Source of the DNA: Seiridium cupressi
Lineage: Eukaryota > Ascomycota > Sordariomycetes > Amphisphaeriales > Sporocadaceae
Length of the DNA stretch: 64,000 nt
Reading direction: 5' to 3'
Assembly: GCA_036674765.1 (NCBI GenBank)
Contig: JARVKI010000010.1
Coordinates: forward strand, 124,001 to 188,000
Shown: positions 25,480 through 36,109 of the stretch, one piece after another
Layout of the letters: every line of letters starts with the position of its first letter
Position numbering within the stretch: the stretch's first letter is position 1
Program-made: the position numbers and the translations under genes
The notes under the pieces: model-generated
The model's input: only the letters and a program-made list of their open reading frames with translations
Database searches by the model: none
What the model was told of the DNA's origin: nothing

Positions 25480-27356
25480 ATGGCTCAAACCCGAAAACGA
25501 GGCACACGCGGTGGCGCAAAGGCCAAAGGTACAAAGAAGCAGAAGACTGCGAAAGGTGCAAAATCTACTCAACCTCAGATCCCTATTGATGAAGGATTCG
25601 ATGGGAGCGGTAAGTCAAACACCATCCTGAAACACAGAAACATAGAAACACCGGACAGTAACACTGAAGAGTGGTACCGCAGGCAATGTGCGTGTGCACA
25701 TCGATGATGACGGAACTTCCTGGGATGCCTCATTGAACTTGAGCAACGTGTCGGGCAACAATAACAAGTTCTATATGTTGCAGCTGCTAGTGGACGACAA
25801 AAGCGACACTTACTACACTCATGCAAGATGGGGAAGGTCAGAGCCCTGGCACTGTCTTAGTAGAGTCCGCTGAACTGACCGCATGCGCGCAGGGTTGGCG
25901 AGACTGGTCAGATCAAGACCGTAGACTTTTCGGATTTGGAAGATGCCAAGAAAGAATACGAGAAACGCTTCAAAAGTAAGACTGGGCTTGTGTGGGAGAA
26001 GCGCACCGATGAACCTAAGACGAACAAGTATACCTTGGTCGAGAGAGCATATGAGGATGACGTGGATGACGGAGACGATGCGGCCGCTTCGAACGACGAT
26101 GTTAAGCAAGCTAAGAGCCAGCTCGACATGCCAACCCAACGACTTATGGAGCTGATTTTCAAGTATTACTCACAATTTTGCCGCATTCTCACAATTGCTG
26201 ACACGGACGCAGCGAGAATCATTTCAATTCTGTTCTCGAGGAGATCGGCTACAATGCCGACAAGCTGCCATTGGGCAAGCTTGGTAAGGCTACCCTCAAA
26301 AAGGGTTTCGAGGAACTCAAGGAACTTGCCAGCCTGATCAAGCACCCGAGCCTTGCCCAGAACAAATATAGCAGAGATCGCGATGAAGTAATTGAGGAGT
26401 GGACCAATAAATACTACTCCACGATCCCGCACGCCTTTGGACGGAATCGCCCACCCATGATCGACAACGACGATATTCTGCGCAAGGAAGTTGCCATGCT
26501 CGACACCCTTACCGACATGGAGGTTGCAAACACCATCATGCGGGCGAACGACAAGGCCAAAGACGGCTCATCCGTTAACTTGTTGGACTCCCGCTTCAAG
26601 GAGTTGGGCATGAAGGAGTTTGCGGCCCTCGAGCACAAGTCGAAGGAGTACAAGCAATTATCTGAATATTTGATCAACTCAAGCACTGCGGGACATGGCC
26701 TCAGATACAGACTCCAGGACATATTCCGCATCGAGCGGCCGGGTGAGCATGACAGATTCGAGAAGAGCACGAAGACGGTCAAAGATTCCAACAGGCTACT
26801 CCTTTGGCATGGCTCAAGGACGACCAACTTCGGTGGCATCCTGTCCCAGGGCCTACGCATCGCACCGCCTGAGGCGCCGGCCAACGGCTATGCCTTTGGC
26901 AAGGGTGTTTACCTGGCTGATTTGTCGTCAAAATCAGCGAACTACTGCGTGTCCTCCCTAAGTGGAGGGGTTGGGCTGCTTCTTCTCGTCGAGGCAGAGC
27001 TGAGTAACCCCATGTACGAGATAGACTCTGGAGAGTTCGACGCTGACGAGAAGGCGAAGAAGCACAACTGCATAGCCACCAAGGGTGTAGGGAAGCTGGG
27101 ATACACGAAGTGGAAGGACGCTGGGTTAGTGAACCCCGCTTTGAAGGGTGTCAAAATGGTAAGTTTTCTCTTGCTCCAGTCAATCCAATGCCAAAAATAG
27201 GCCTCCGAGCAACAAGAGCTGACGTTGACAACACAGCCTGACGGAAAACCAGAGAATAACCCAAATCATAAGGGTGGCTATTTGCAGTACAATGAGTATA
27301 TCTCTTACGATGTACAGCATCTGAAGTTGAGGTATTTGTTCAAGGTAGCGATGTGA
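25480..27356 (+). CDS. Poly(ADP-ribose) polymerase, WGR-PRD-catalytic, no BRCT
   Basis: A nuclear enzyme of about 539 aa that uses NAD+ to build ADP-ribose chains on proteins in response to DNA breaks. Exons: 25480-25609, 25683-25836, 25893-26162, 26213-27158, 27237-27356; phases agree at every join. A lysine-rich N-terminus (about 1-40, likely DNA contact or NLS) is followed directly by a WGR domain (about 45-155, W93-G94-R95 in HARWGRVGE). Next come the helical regulatory domain (about 165-300) and the ADP-ribosyltransferase fold. The H-Y-E triad is intact: H384 in LLWHGSR, Y418 in FGKGVYLAD, E520 in YNEYISYD. The H-Y spacing of 34 equals that of human PARP1. The N-terminal BRCT domain typical of the main fungal PARP (PrpA/NPO type) is absent, making this PARP2-like in layout. 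Whether a second, BRCT-bearing paralog exists elsewhere is unknown. Confidence 0.92.
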
Positions 27357-28440
27357 TAGTTTAGCGATCAATTTGATATTCGATGGCGTTTTCATCGAGG
27401 CTCGTGCTATGGGTGTACATCGTGAATATACACACTCAATCGCCAACACATGGCGCAGAAACTCGACGACATCATGTCTCCTGTGAAATACTCCATACTC
27501 GCGCTGGTAATCACAACACCGAATGGAATCCGCGAATGCAGAGAACTTTCTTACTTTGATGAGTATGATTCGCTAGTTCCCCGGCTTCATTTGCACGACG
27601 AATACAGGACCCAATACCTAAATATAGCGTGCTTCTTGGACTTGCATATACTTTTTTCGAACGGGGGTTACATATCTCAGCTTTTGAGCAGAAGAATGAT
27701 TGAATCGACGCTTAAATACTAAGGGTGCTGCCTAGAGTCTGAGCCGATAGATAGCGCAAATGATCAGTGAGCATTCGCCAAGCACGTCTCGCGACTGTTC
27801 ATGCGCCGAGCAAGGACTTCAATTCACAGCTCCAAGCTCCTCGACATGAAGCGGCAATTTTGGGGCTGGAAGTTGTCACGAGCCATGGACTGAGCGAGGG
27901 ACATTGACCACAGGAAAATAACAGTCACGCGAAGCGAAATGTAGATCTCAAAATGAAACGACATCGACACGGTGTAGAATCGATGCCGAGATTAACGACG
28001 GATCCATCTTTCCCAAGATAATTTGTTCTACGAGCTCCCCGTGATTCACGACCAAGGCGCAACGCCCATCGAGGGGGCGCTGCATGGTCTGAGAGGCTCG
28101 TTCTATCTGGGGAAGAAGGGAAAAGAAGAGAGCTCCAAAACCGCAGCGTGCAATTTTCAGTTTTGAGGGCCAAACTTTCGCTCCACAGTTAGCGGCACGG
28201 ACCAGCTGTGGCTGGACGCAAAGGCAGGCTGGCAGAACCGTGGCTGTGGAGGCGCATCAGAGATGACTTTCTAGACCCGCTTGATTGGTCGAGGCATTTA
28301 CCGAGGAGCCGACTGGTTCCGTCTGGAAGAGCATCATCGAGAGTTCGTTTGACTGAGGTGCTCGATTGCCCGATCCACGACAGCTTCACCCATAATATCG
28401 AATTGACGAACAGCTTGCCAGGCACGGGAAGCTTGTCAAG
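27357..28440. promoter_or_regulatory. Intergenic region, PARP 3' flank and SdhC promoter
   Basis: About 1.1 kb between two + strand genes. A 90-codon frame at 27450-27722 has no protein-like features and is probably 3' flank. No RNA gene or repeat was seen. Confidence 0.5.
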
Positions 28441-29263
28441 ATGATCAGCCAAAGAGTCGGTGTCTCGGCCTTGCGCCAGGGTAAGTCATGCTCTTCATAT
28501 CGTGGGCAGATCTGGGAGGAATGTTGCGCTGTGCTGGGAAGACAATGTCACGGGTCGATGACGGGCGGTTGCAAATGGTGCAATTGAACCTCATCGTGGG
28601 CAAGCAGAATGGAGTCCATTACGACATTGCCAGTACTACTACCTTGGATTGTCCACAATGCTAACCGTCGTTCTCGCAGTCGCAAGAAAACCCAATGCCG
28701 CATTCTTCTCCCAGAACCTGCCTCGCCTGGCCATGGGCATGCAAGCTAGGTGGGTGCCTCCCCTTCTACCACCCAGTTCCCGAAATGAGACTTTGGCTAA
28801 TCTTTCTGCTATCATCAGAGGTGCATCTACCACGAAATTCACCGAGTCCGACGCCCAAACACTCCTTGCCACCCAGCGCCGAAGCCGACCCGTAGCACCC
28901 CATCTACAGATTTACGATTTCAGCCAGACGTGGTTCGGCAGCTCCATCTGGACACGTGTCACCGGTTCCATCTTCTCCGGCGGCCTGTACGCATTCAGCG
29001 CCGCATATCTGGTAGCTCCTCTCTTCGGCTGGCACCTGGAGTCGGCATCGATCGCCGCCGCTTTCGGGTCCCTCCCGGTGGCGCTCAAGGGCGGTATGAA
29101 ATTCCTCGTCGCTTGGCCGTTTGTCTTCCACTGCGTCAACGGTGTCCGGCACTTGACGTTTGACATGGTCAAGGGTTATAGCAAGAGCAGCATCAAGACG
29201 ACGGGTACGGCCATCTGGGGTGCGAGCATTGCTACTGCTTTGGGAATTGCTTTCCTGTTGTAA
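28441..29263 (+). CDS. Succinate dehydrogenase cytochrome b560 subunit (SdhC-like; possible divergent paralog)
   Basis: A membrane anchor of mitochondrial complex II of about 184 aa that helps form the ubiquinone site and binds heme b. Exons: 28441-28480, 28680-28749, 28819-29263 (introns of 199 and 69 bp), in phase. The N-terminus MISQRVGVSALRQ plus the following basic, Ser/Ala-rich stretch is a mitochondrial presequence. The core starts at RPVAPHLQIYDFSQTWFGSS. The quinone-site Ser and Arg are kept (S-I-W-T-R-V-T-G). The heme-region histidines are present in FHCVNGVRHLTFDM. Three hydrophobic helices follow. Compared with canonical fungal SdhC as I remember it (IYKxQxTW then NRxTG), this copy has IYDFSQTW and appears one residue longer between W and the quinone-site Ser. 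That suggests a divergent, possibly second SdhC; a lineage-specific canonical copy is the alternative. Confidence 0.88.
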
Positions 29264-30324
29264 GGCTAGAAACCTGATGGGGGAACGGACCAGAAGGAAA
29301 TGAACATATCCAAGAGACTACCGTGCATACTTGCTTCGATATCGCTCGTGGTCTCCAACGTACGGCCTCTGCGCTACGGCAAGCCAGCATTGCTTCAGCA
29401 CAGTCTGTGGATTGCATAAAGATGGGAGGGCTTGGGAGGGGTGTACATGTTGTAGAGATGTATGATTCTGACACAATGCAATGTATGTTGATAACCTACA
29501 CTTGAACATTGAGATGACTGAGAAAGTAGACCTGTGATAAAGTAATATAAACTTTGACGTAATGTACTCCATATTTTAATGTATAACATTGTCAGTTCGC
29601 TTGCACCGCCACTCTCTTGACGTTTGTTGAGTTCAATGTTCAACGTGACAAAGGCTATGATGTACAACTTGGAAGAAAGTAGGAAAACTCGAGTTCTATG
29701 AGCCACGCACCAACAAGCTCTGCTCACAAGCTTGACATTGAGGAATGTCTGCCTTGGCGTTGTCTTTCTTCAGATCGCCGAGCAGCGCATGCAGAGTCAC
29801 GAGCATAGAATACAGAACAGCTGTCTGCGCTGCACATTCATCTTTGGGTTCATAACGAATAACCACAACACACTGGTCATTGGGTAGAGCATTCTAGAGG
29901 CAGCCATAAAACACAGTCAGAAAGCCGGGACAGAGCACATGACTAGCTTGATAAGATCGCTGTAATTGTTCATTATGTGTTGCCCGAACTGTTCTGACAT
30001 AGACGCGTTGAGGGGCAACCCCGACCTCACCCCTCCAGAATTCTGTAAACTTGAGGCAGCTAAAATAAATACAAGATCCCGTTTTCCAAGGTCCCTTGTG
30101 TCATTTTCTCTCCATGCCAAACGCCGTTCGCCTGAGTCGATGCATATTTGTGCCTTGGGGTATAAGAAAACGAAGTACCACAACTTGAAAGACAACCATC
30201 CCTCCCCAGTCCTCGACATGCAACCTCATGCAGATGCTCTTTGCACCGGCGCGTTTCCACCCCAACGATGTTGACTGGTCTGAACCCAAAGGCCTCTGCC
30301 CCAGGTCAGTGAGGAATCGACATG
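29264..30324. other. Convergent intergenic region, SdhC / TAF6
   Basis: About 1.06 kb between converging genes, so only 3' ends are expected. Overlapping short frames exist on both strands; none is convincing. Confidence 0.5.
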
Positions 30325-31831
30325 CTATTGTGCACTGAAGGCTCGAGCTTCAAGTACGGCCTTGATCAGCTGGTGATCCCCCAATCGCGCGACCTTCTCG
30401 CCGATCAACTCCCCCAAGAAGTCCTTCAGCTCTCCAGACTCGCGATCGCTTACACCATTGACGCCATTCGCCATAAGATGATTCTTTTCAGGGAGCAGTG
30501 TTCTGATGGCCTTGACGATGGCTCCGAGGATGGCTTCTAGCTCTATCTGGTTGCTGTCGGCACCACCATCCTTCAGCTTCTGCAGCATACCATCTGAGAA
30601 GCTCTTGAAGTTCTGTACAGCAAGAACTCTGATGGCCTCCGGCCCTCCGGCTGCTGATAGACCGAGGATTGCACCATACCAGACTGATGCAGGCATGTTG
30701 ATATCCAGAAAGTGCTTGAGACACGTCCGCGTAATTTTGGGGCGTAGCATCTTGTTAGAAGTGGCGTACTTCTGACAGATTCGACCGATGAGGCTGGCAC
30801 TGAACTCGCGAAGCAGGTAAACCTCATTCAGCCAGTCCGTGCCATTTTCGTTGCCGAGCTTGCGGCCTAACAGGCAAGTAAGCACTGGCGCTGAGATGGG
30901 ACTGGCATAGGGATCAAGGTAGATCTCCGGATTTTCGACCAGGGCATCGGTCAGTTCCATCATACGACGGAGGACGAATATATCATCCATGTGGTGGGTG
31001 ACTTCATTTGAAATGAAGTTGACGAAGTATGGAACGAGCTGATGAATGCCAGGGTCAGATTTGACTGATTCGAGAGCTGCTGCGCGGAGCTCTTGAGCGA
31101 CAGGTTCTGGGTTGTCGTCGAGCAGTGCGGACTGCACCTTCTCGAAATACAACGTGAGTTCTGTGCTGATGATGTGCTTGACGGCAGGTCGGAAGCTGGC
31201 GCCCTGATTACCGGCAAGCGCGGGCAGGGCAGGATTGGCGCCAGGCCCCTTGGGAAGAAGCTCCTGTGACCGCGACTCGTTCGTACTAGGGTTCTGGGGA
31301 ATGGTAGGCTGGACACCTTCGATTGCTAGCCAATGGCCTGTACCGCAAGAGATGGTTAGCAACAGCCTTGACGAAACCCCACAAGAAGTACTCACCGGTG
31401 AAGTTGCTATCCCTTGGCACTTTAGGCAGCGGGTTATTGATCAACTTCTCGAAGTCGACTTCCTCATCCTCAATGTAGAAGAGTGGTTGGCCAGGTCCCA
31501 TGCTAGCTTCACCGTATCTCAGCGGCCTGGTGCTATCATAACCGTAGAGCGGCTCGACATCAAGAGTCTTCAAGGCCGAGGAGATGTCTTGTGTTGTGAG
31601 CGTGGAACGCTTCGCGGCCTTCATGAATCGCAGCGCCTCGATGATGACCTGCCCGATTCGATACTCGACATCCTGAGCCAGCGTGCGCAAAGCCTCGTCG
31701 TTCAGAGTACCGATACCGAGCGATTCTGAAACGTCCTTGACATTGTCGGGGTTCCAAAGCAGGGCTGTTTCTTTGGGTTTGGAAGCGGCATCTTGCGGCG
31801 CCGAAGCGCGAGCTGTGCTGTTGGATGCCAT
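30325..31831 (-). CDS. TAF6, histone-fold subunit of TFIID (and SAGA)
   Basis: A nuclear general transcription factor of about 482 aa that pairs with TAF9 through a histone fold. Exons: 31396-31831 and 30325-31337, joined by a 58-bp intron 31338-31395 (GTGAGT...TACAG) that restores the frame (SNFT then GHWLAIEG). The N-terminal histone fold spans about residues 24-90 ([40 protein letters not shown]). The linker [14 protein letters not shown] is characteristic of TAF6. The C-terminal half (about 190-420) is the helical TAF6C HEAT-repeat domain ([39 protein letters not shown]). Length agrees with other fungal TAF6 proteins. The region upstream carries an 18-bp tandem repeat. Single-copy and essential in yeast (TAF6). 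Confidence 0.95.
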
Positions 31832-33749
31832 CGTTTGTTCTCGGAGGTGCGAAGAGGCTGGGTCGTCAGGTTGAGGTTGAAGGACACGCAGCGGCAGGTG
31901 TTGCTTACGCGGTGGTGACAGTGATTACGACGAAGACGGCCCAAGTCCTTAACGTCAAAGTCTTCTTGCTTGCTGGATGCTCTTTGCTTTCTGGATGCTC
32001 TTTGCTTGCTGGATGCTCTTTGCTTGCTGGATGATCCAAGGTTTCGACAACGAGGAATTTCGTTTGTCAGTCTCGATGGAGGCGGGGGACGATGTGATTT
32101 GGCTGTACGCTGTTGATTGCCTGTCGCTATTCGGGATTTGATGATGCCGTCGAGGAACGCGGGACGCCACCAGTGCTTGGCGCTCACGATTCTAGCAAGA
32201 TCGATGCGCCGCCGAGTCGTCAGTTTGGTACGGAGAGCTTCGTTTGTACTTGCGGCAGACAAGGCTGACGAGGATAACGACAATGAGGTTGTTCAGTTCA
32301 GCCTCTTTCAAGGTGGCACAGGCACTAGTGCTAGTTTCAGTGGGGCTTTAGGAGCTGGGGACCCACCACTCAAATGGCCCTTGGGGAATTTTGGGGTACA
32401 ACATATGCTCCTCGACTGGAGCAGCAAAGTGATGTCAATGAGAGATGCTAAAAATTGATGCAGGTCTTTTCAAAGCCAGTTTGGGAGTCCTTGGAATCAG
32501 ATCTTCTTATTCAGCAAATCGCAGAAAGAGCATCATGGTGCTGAGGGACCATGAAGAAAACATTGTAGTGGGAGGCTGAAAACTAAATTGCCCTGGCAGT
32601 TCGTCCATCGGGTTGTATGAGCTGGGCTACTTTTTAAATTAAAATAAGCACTGTATGCCGTGGGAATTAAGGTTACCCATGTGTTCTGTGTTCGAATACT
32701 GCTGGGCAGTGGGGTTTCGGCTGTGGGCTGACAATTTCCATGGATTGGGATATAGCTGGTGAAGATCATTTGCCGTGAGTGTCGAAGTTGACAGGCTGCT
32801 GCAAATGCGTTATTACTAAGCTTACAATACTACGCCTTTTATAAGTTTCCGCATAATAGGAAGTTTTAGACAACGCCCTACAAAGCAGAGCTTGTTTTTA
32901 TGCAGCTCCGTAGCTACATGCCCGGTTTTGCTCTGAATTTAACTCTAATTGTGACCAGACTGGGCCGGACCCGGGTTTTGCAGTTACCAATAAATCTTGT
33001 ATGCCAGGATATACTATACCAGGAAAACGGCGCTTATCATTGGCCTCTGTCAAGGATCCATTTCGGTTTACTTAGCTCCATCCAGTTCTCAACTACGGAA
33101 TGGTTATAAATTCTGGGCTAGCAACGAGATAATTGCAGCAAGATTAGAAGGCAAGTAACACTAAGATTCCCAATATAAACAAGTCATGAAGTGAGTTCAA
33201 AGACGCCCGTAAACCGGTTCTCGCTGCGTTGGTTGAGCAAGTACCAGATGCGGCCGCATAGCATTCCACTTTGCAAGCTAGCTGATTCTTCTTATACCTA
33301 AATAATACCCTTCTCAACCTCCTACGTATCTTGCGCTTGGCAGTGGGACATATACGTTAAGTAATGTATAGGGGCATGTGATAAAAGCCAAGCTGCATTT
33401 GATATGGTGACGGTCGAGCTAGGTGAATGGCTATATCGTAATGGCCTGTTCAATGATTTGATAGATCTGAATTGCTAGCTGGACCTCTACAGGGGACGAA
33501 CTGACAGGGCAAACGATAAATCTACACTCTGGAGGGAGCTTGGAGGCAGGATATGTAATTCATCAGTCAAATCCAATTTGCAAAGGCGAATTTAACTTTT
33601 GATTCGTCAGTTAATGATACTGGCCCATCTACATGAGGTCGTAATTCATTCCCAAAATGCCGTAAATACTGTTTCTTCTCCGCCCTATACGCCGTTCGGG
33701 ATTTGGGATATCTCAGTGTAACGTTTAGCCTCGGCTTCAAATATTAAAT
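31832..33749. promoter_or_regulatory. Intergenic region, TAF6 promoter and AKR 3' flank
   Basis: About 1.9 kb with no supported gene. The TAF6-proximal part contains an 18-bp tandem repeat (31965-32036). The part beyond about 32600 is AT-rich and featureless to me. A long frame across the repeat on the minus strand (31702-32283) overlaps TAF6 in another frame and is rejected. Confidence 0.5.
31965..32036. repeat. Tandem repeat, 4 x 18 bp
   Basis: Four head-to-tail copies of an 18-base unit, consensus TTTGCTTGCTGGATGCTC, at 31965-31982, 31983-32000, 32001-32018 and 32019-32036. The first differs at base 1, the second has one internal G to T change, and the last has one change near its end. 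It lies 134-205 bp upstream of the TAF6 start codon, within the probable leader or promoter. The unit is a multiple of three, but no gene covers it convincingly. Confidence 0.9.
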
Positions 33750-34802
33750 CTACCTGTCACGACCATAGGTAGGAGTGGGTGTAGGCTTGTTGTCCAAGAT
33801 CTTCTCGATCTCCTCCAGAATCTCTGGCGTGATCTTCTCCGACAGCTTGAGTGCCTTGATGTTGTCCTCAATCTGCTCCGTTTTGGTAGCGCCCAGAATG
33901 ACAGTGCTGACATTTGGGTTCTTCAGGGTCCATGCGAGGGAGAGTTGCGCGACGTTTCCGCCTAGTCTCTCGGCGATGGCGGTGAGCTTCTTGACCTTTT
34001 CGATCTTGGCTTTGCCCTCCTCGGTCTGCAGCGACTTGACGCTGCTCTCAAAGAAGGCCTTGTTGGTGGCATAGCGCGAGTCCTCGGGGATGCCCTCATT
34101 GTACTTGCCGGTCAGGAGACCGGAGGCGAGCGGCGACCAGATGGTCGTTCCGTACTGGAACTGCTTGAAGAGGGGGTCGTACTCGACCTCGAAGCGCTGG
34201 CGGTGAAATGCATTGTATTGGGGCTGCTCAACGACGGGTGCAATGAGGTTGTACTTCTCAGCGATCTGGGTGGCCTCCATGATCTGGGTTGCAGACCACT
34301 CTGAGGTTCCCCAGTAGTAAGCCAAGTTGAGATTGCGAATGGTCTGCGTGAAGCCCTCAACAATCTCCTTCATGGGTGTAGCGGGGTCGGGGCGATGGGC
34401 AAACACAATGTCAACGTAAGGCTGCTGCAGGCGCTGCAGCGAGCTCTTCAAACCCTCGACGATGTGCTTCCAGCTCAGACCACGGGTGTTGGGCTCCTTG
34501 CGACCAGTGCCGAAGAAGACCTTGGTGGTGAGGACGTATTCGTCTCTCGGCCAGCCGAGCTCCTTCAGTGCCTGACCCATCTCGACCTCAGACTCGCCAG
34601 AGGCATATGTCTCGGCGGTGTCAAAGGTGTTGATACCATGGCTCCAAGCAGTCTTCAGGCAGTTCTTGACGATTTCGCCCTTCTGGGTCCCACCGTAGGT
34701 GAGCCATCCACCAAGCGAGAACACGCTCACCTTGAGACCGGTCGGTCCCAGGTGGCGGAACTGCATGTCCTTGGGGTCATATGCTGATTGGACGGCCGGC
34801 AT
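33750..34802 (-). CDS. Aldo-keto reductase, voltage-gated K+ channel beta-subunit type
   Basis: An NADPH-dependent (alpha/beta)8-barrel oxidoreductase of about 350 aa. From M at 34802 ([19 protein letters not shown]), the aldo-keto reductase tetrad is D61 and Y66 ([13 protein letters not shown]), K94 (TTKVFFG) and H136 (FAHRPDP). The cofactor-binding C-terminal segment [20 protein letters not shown] is present. Overall pattern ([36 protein letters not shown]) matches the Kv-beta/AKR6 group that is abundant in fungi; the in vivo substrate is unknown. No intron. The frame is open for 46 codons upstream, with in-frame ATGs at 34877 and 34940; see the separate entry for the possible targeting extension. 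Confidence 0.93.
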   Translation of the reverse strand: MPAVQSAYDPKDMQFRHLGPTGLKVSVFSLGGWLTYGGTQKGEIVKNCLKTAWSHGINTFDTAETYASGESEVEMGQALKELGWPRDEYVLTTKVFFGTGRKEPNTRGLSWKHIVEGLKSSLQRLQQPYVDIVFAHRPDPATPMKEIVEGFTQTIRNLNLAYYWGTSEWSATQIMEATQIAEKYNLIAPVVEQPQYNAFHRQRFEVEYDPLFKQFQYGTTIWSPLASGLLTGKYNEGIPEDSRYATNKAFFESSVKSLQTEEGKAKIEKVKKLTAIAERLGGNVAQLSLAWTLKNPNVSTVILGATKTEQIEDNIKALKLSEKITPEILEEIEKILDNKPTPTPTYGRDR

Positions 34803-34877
34803 ATTGGTATTGGAGTGGTGTCTTGTGAGTGTGGTGAAAGTACGAGTGTTGAGAATTCGTGGAAGACGAGAATACAT
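34803..34877 (-). other. In-frame N-terminal extension resembling a mitochondrial presequence
   Basis: From an in-frame ATG at 34877 the aldo-keto reductase would gain 25 residues. They start [20 protein letters not shown] and are rich in Arg, Thr, Leu and His with no acidic residue, the usual make-up of a mitochondrial targeting helix. Family members normally start near the ATG at 34802. Alternative starts could give cytosolic and mitochondrial forms. It may equally be untranslated leader. Confidence 0.35.
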
Positions 34878-36109
34878 GCCCAACTGGAGAAAGCAGTCTT
34901 TGAGTGATTTCTGGCAATACATGCATCCAAACCGCTCCACTCAGAGGCTGCAATATTTATGTCATTCCCAAAGCGACAAGCAGCTAACAGGGGCATAGAA
35001 TGGTGACGCAACCTTAAACCCCGCGCATCTTGCCGATATAGTGGGGGGAAACTGCAAACGCCCACCATTAGTAATCCGCCTATGCGATGGCATGGTTTCA
35101 AGAACCTTGGTGGCGTTAAGGCAGTTGCGTGAACGGTGACGTTGGAAGCGCCGCCAATGCTTGAGATAATTGCTTCGCAACCCGCTCGCTCTCCTCACTA
35201 ATATACCCCATGACGTCCAATCCTAGGCACGACAGGCGCCAGATGGCAAGCTCCTACGGCAGCTGCTCGCCTTAACAATGATTGGCTTTCCGTTGCTAGC
35301 TACCATACGGCTGAGTAAGCTGACGGGAGATGGTATAGTGACTTACTTGTAACGGAAAGGACAAGTACTGTGTTGAGTTCGAATCTCATTAGCGCTATCC
35401 TAGGGGTGGTCGCAGGGCTCCTAATCTTTTATCTACAGGCGGATCAAGCACGACCACTCGACCGGTACAGCTAATTACATATACACTTTTCACCATAACT
35501 TTCTTTACTCTGTGTTTTCGCTCGGCCGCTTTGAATGCAGAACTCGGCTATCAACCCGTTGCGAGTATCGTAAGCACCTCAGTCTGATAGAGGCAACAAA
35601 TACGCATGACTTGTATAGTCATGCAGAGTGATATCTTAGAGACATTCCTATTCTAGAATTATTACGATAACTGGGACATGTCGATGGAATCCAAAGAAAG
35701 ATCAACGACAGAGGACCGTTACTCTTTAGGTTAGGCTAGTTTAGAACCCATGAACATGCGTTGGCAGCTGCATCACGGGAGCCAATCAATACCCTTCACT
35801 GATCGGACGCTCACTCCACGGGCAATGATTACCATGAAGGAATACGCTGTCAGTCAGACTATGCAGCCATAATCATGGCCACTCTGCGCTTTATTGAGTT
35901 TGAAGCTAAGCGTGTTGACCGTTTTGGCTTATCTCCCAGGGTTCGATCGTATGCTGACATCCATTGAGCAGGGTTCTCTGATAAAAATCAAGGGGACATG
36001 GCGGCCGCTCTTGAGTTATATGAGAGAAAGGCAAGATGTTGCGTTGTGAAGCTTTCTCGTGTTCCAGACAACCCATGAACACTGGACTGTCCGCAGTTGG
36101 TTTACCGTC
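34878..36109. promoter_or_regulatory. Divergent intergenic region, AKR / acyltransferase
   Basis: About 1.2 kb with outward-facing genes. It includes a tRNA-like T-arm segment around 35325-35397 (listed separately). No protein-coding gene seen. Confidence 0.5.
35325..35397 (+). other. tRNA-like segment (degenerate, threonine-type features)
   Basis: It contains GAGTTCGAATCTC, which fits a T arm/B box with four of five stem pairs. Upstream is GGTATAGTGACTTACTTGTAA, resembling the D-arm end and a UGU (Thr) anticodon loop of fungal tRNA-Thr. Acceptor and anticodon stems do not pair properly, so this is at most a decayed tRNA or a chance match. Confidence 0.2.

Noticed and set aside
27450..27722. 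90-codon + frame after the PARP gene
   Set aside because: No family features and lies directly in PARP 3' flank.
31702..32283. 193-codon minus-strand frame spanning the 18-bp repeat
   Set aside because: Its end overlaps the TAF6 coding start in another frame, and the length comes from repeat-encoded SSKQRA units.
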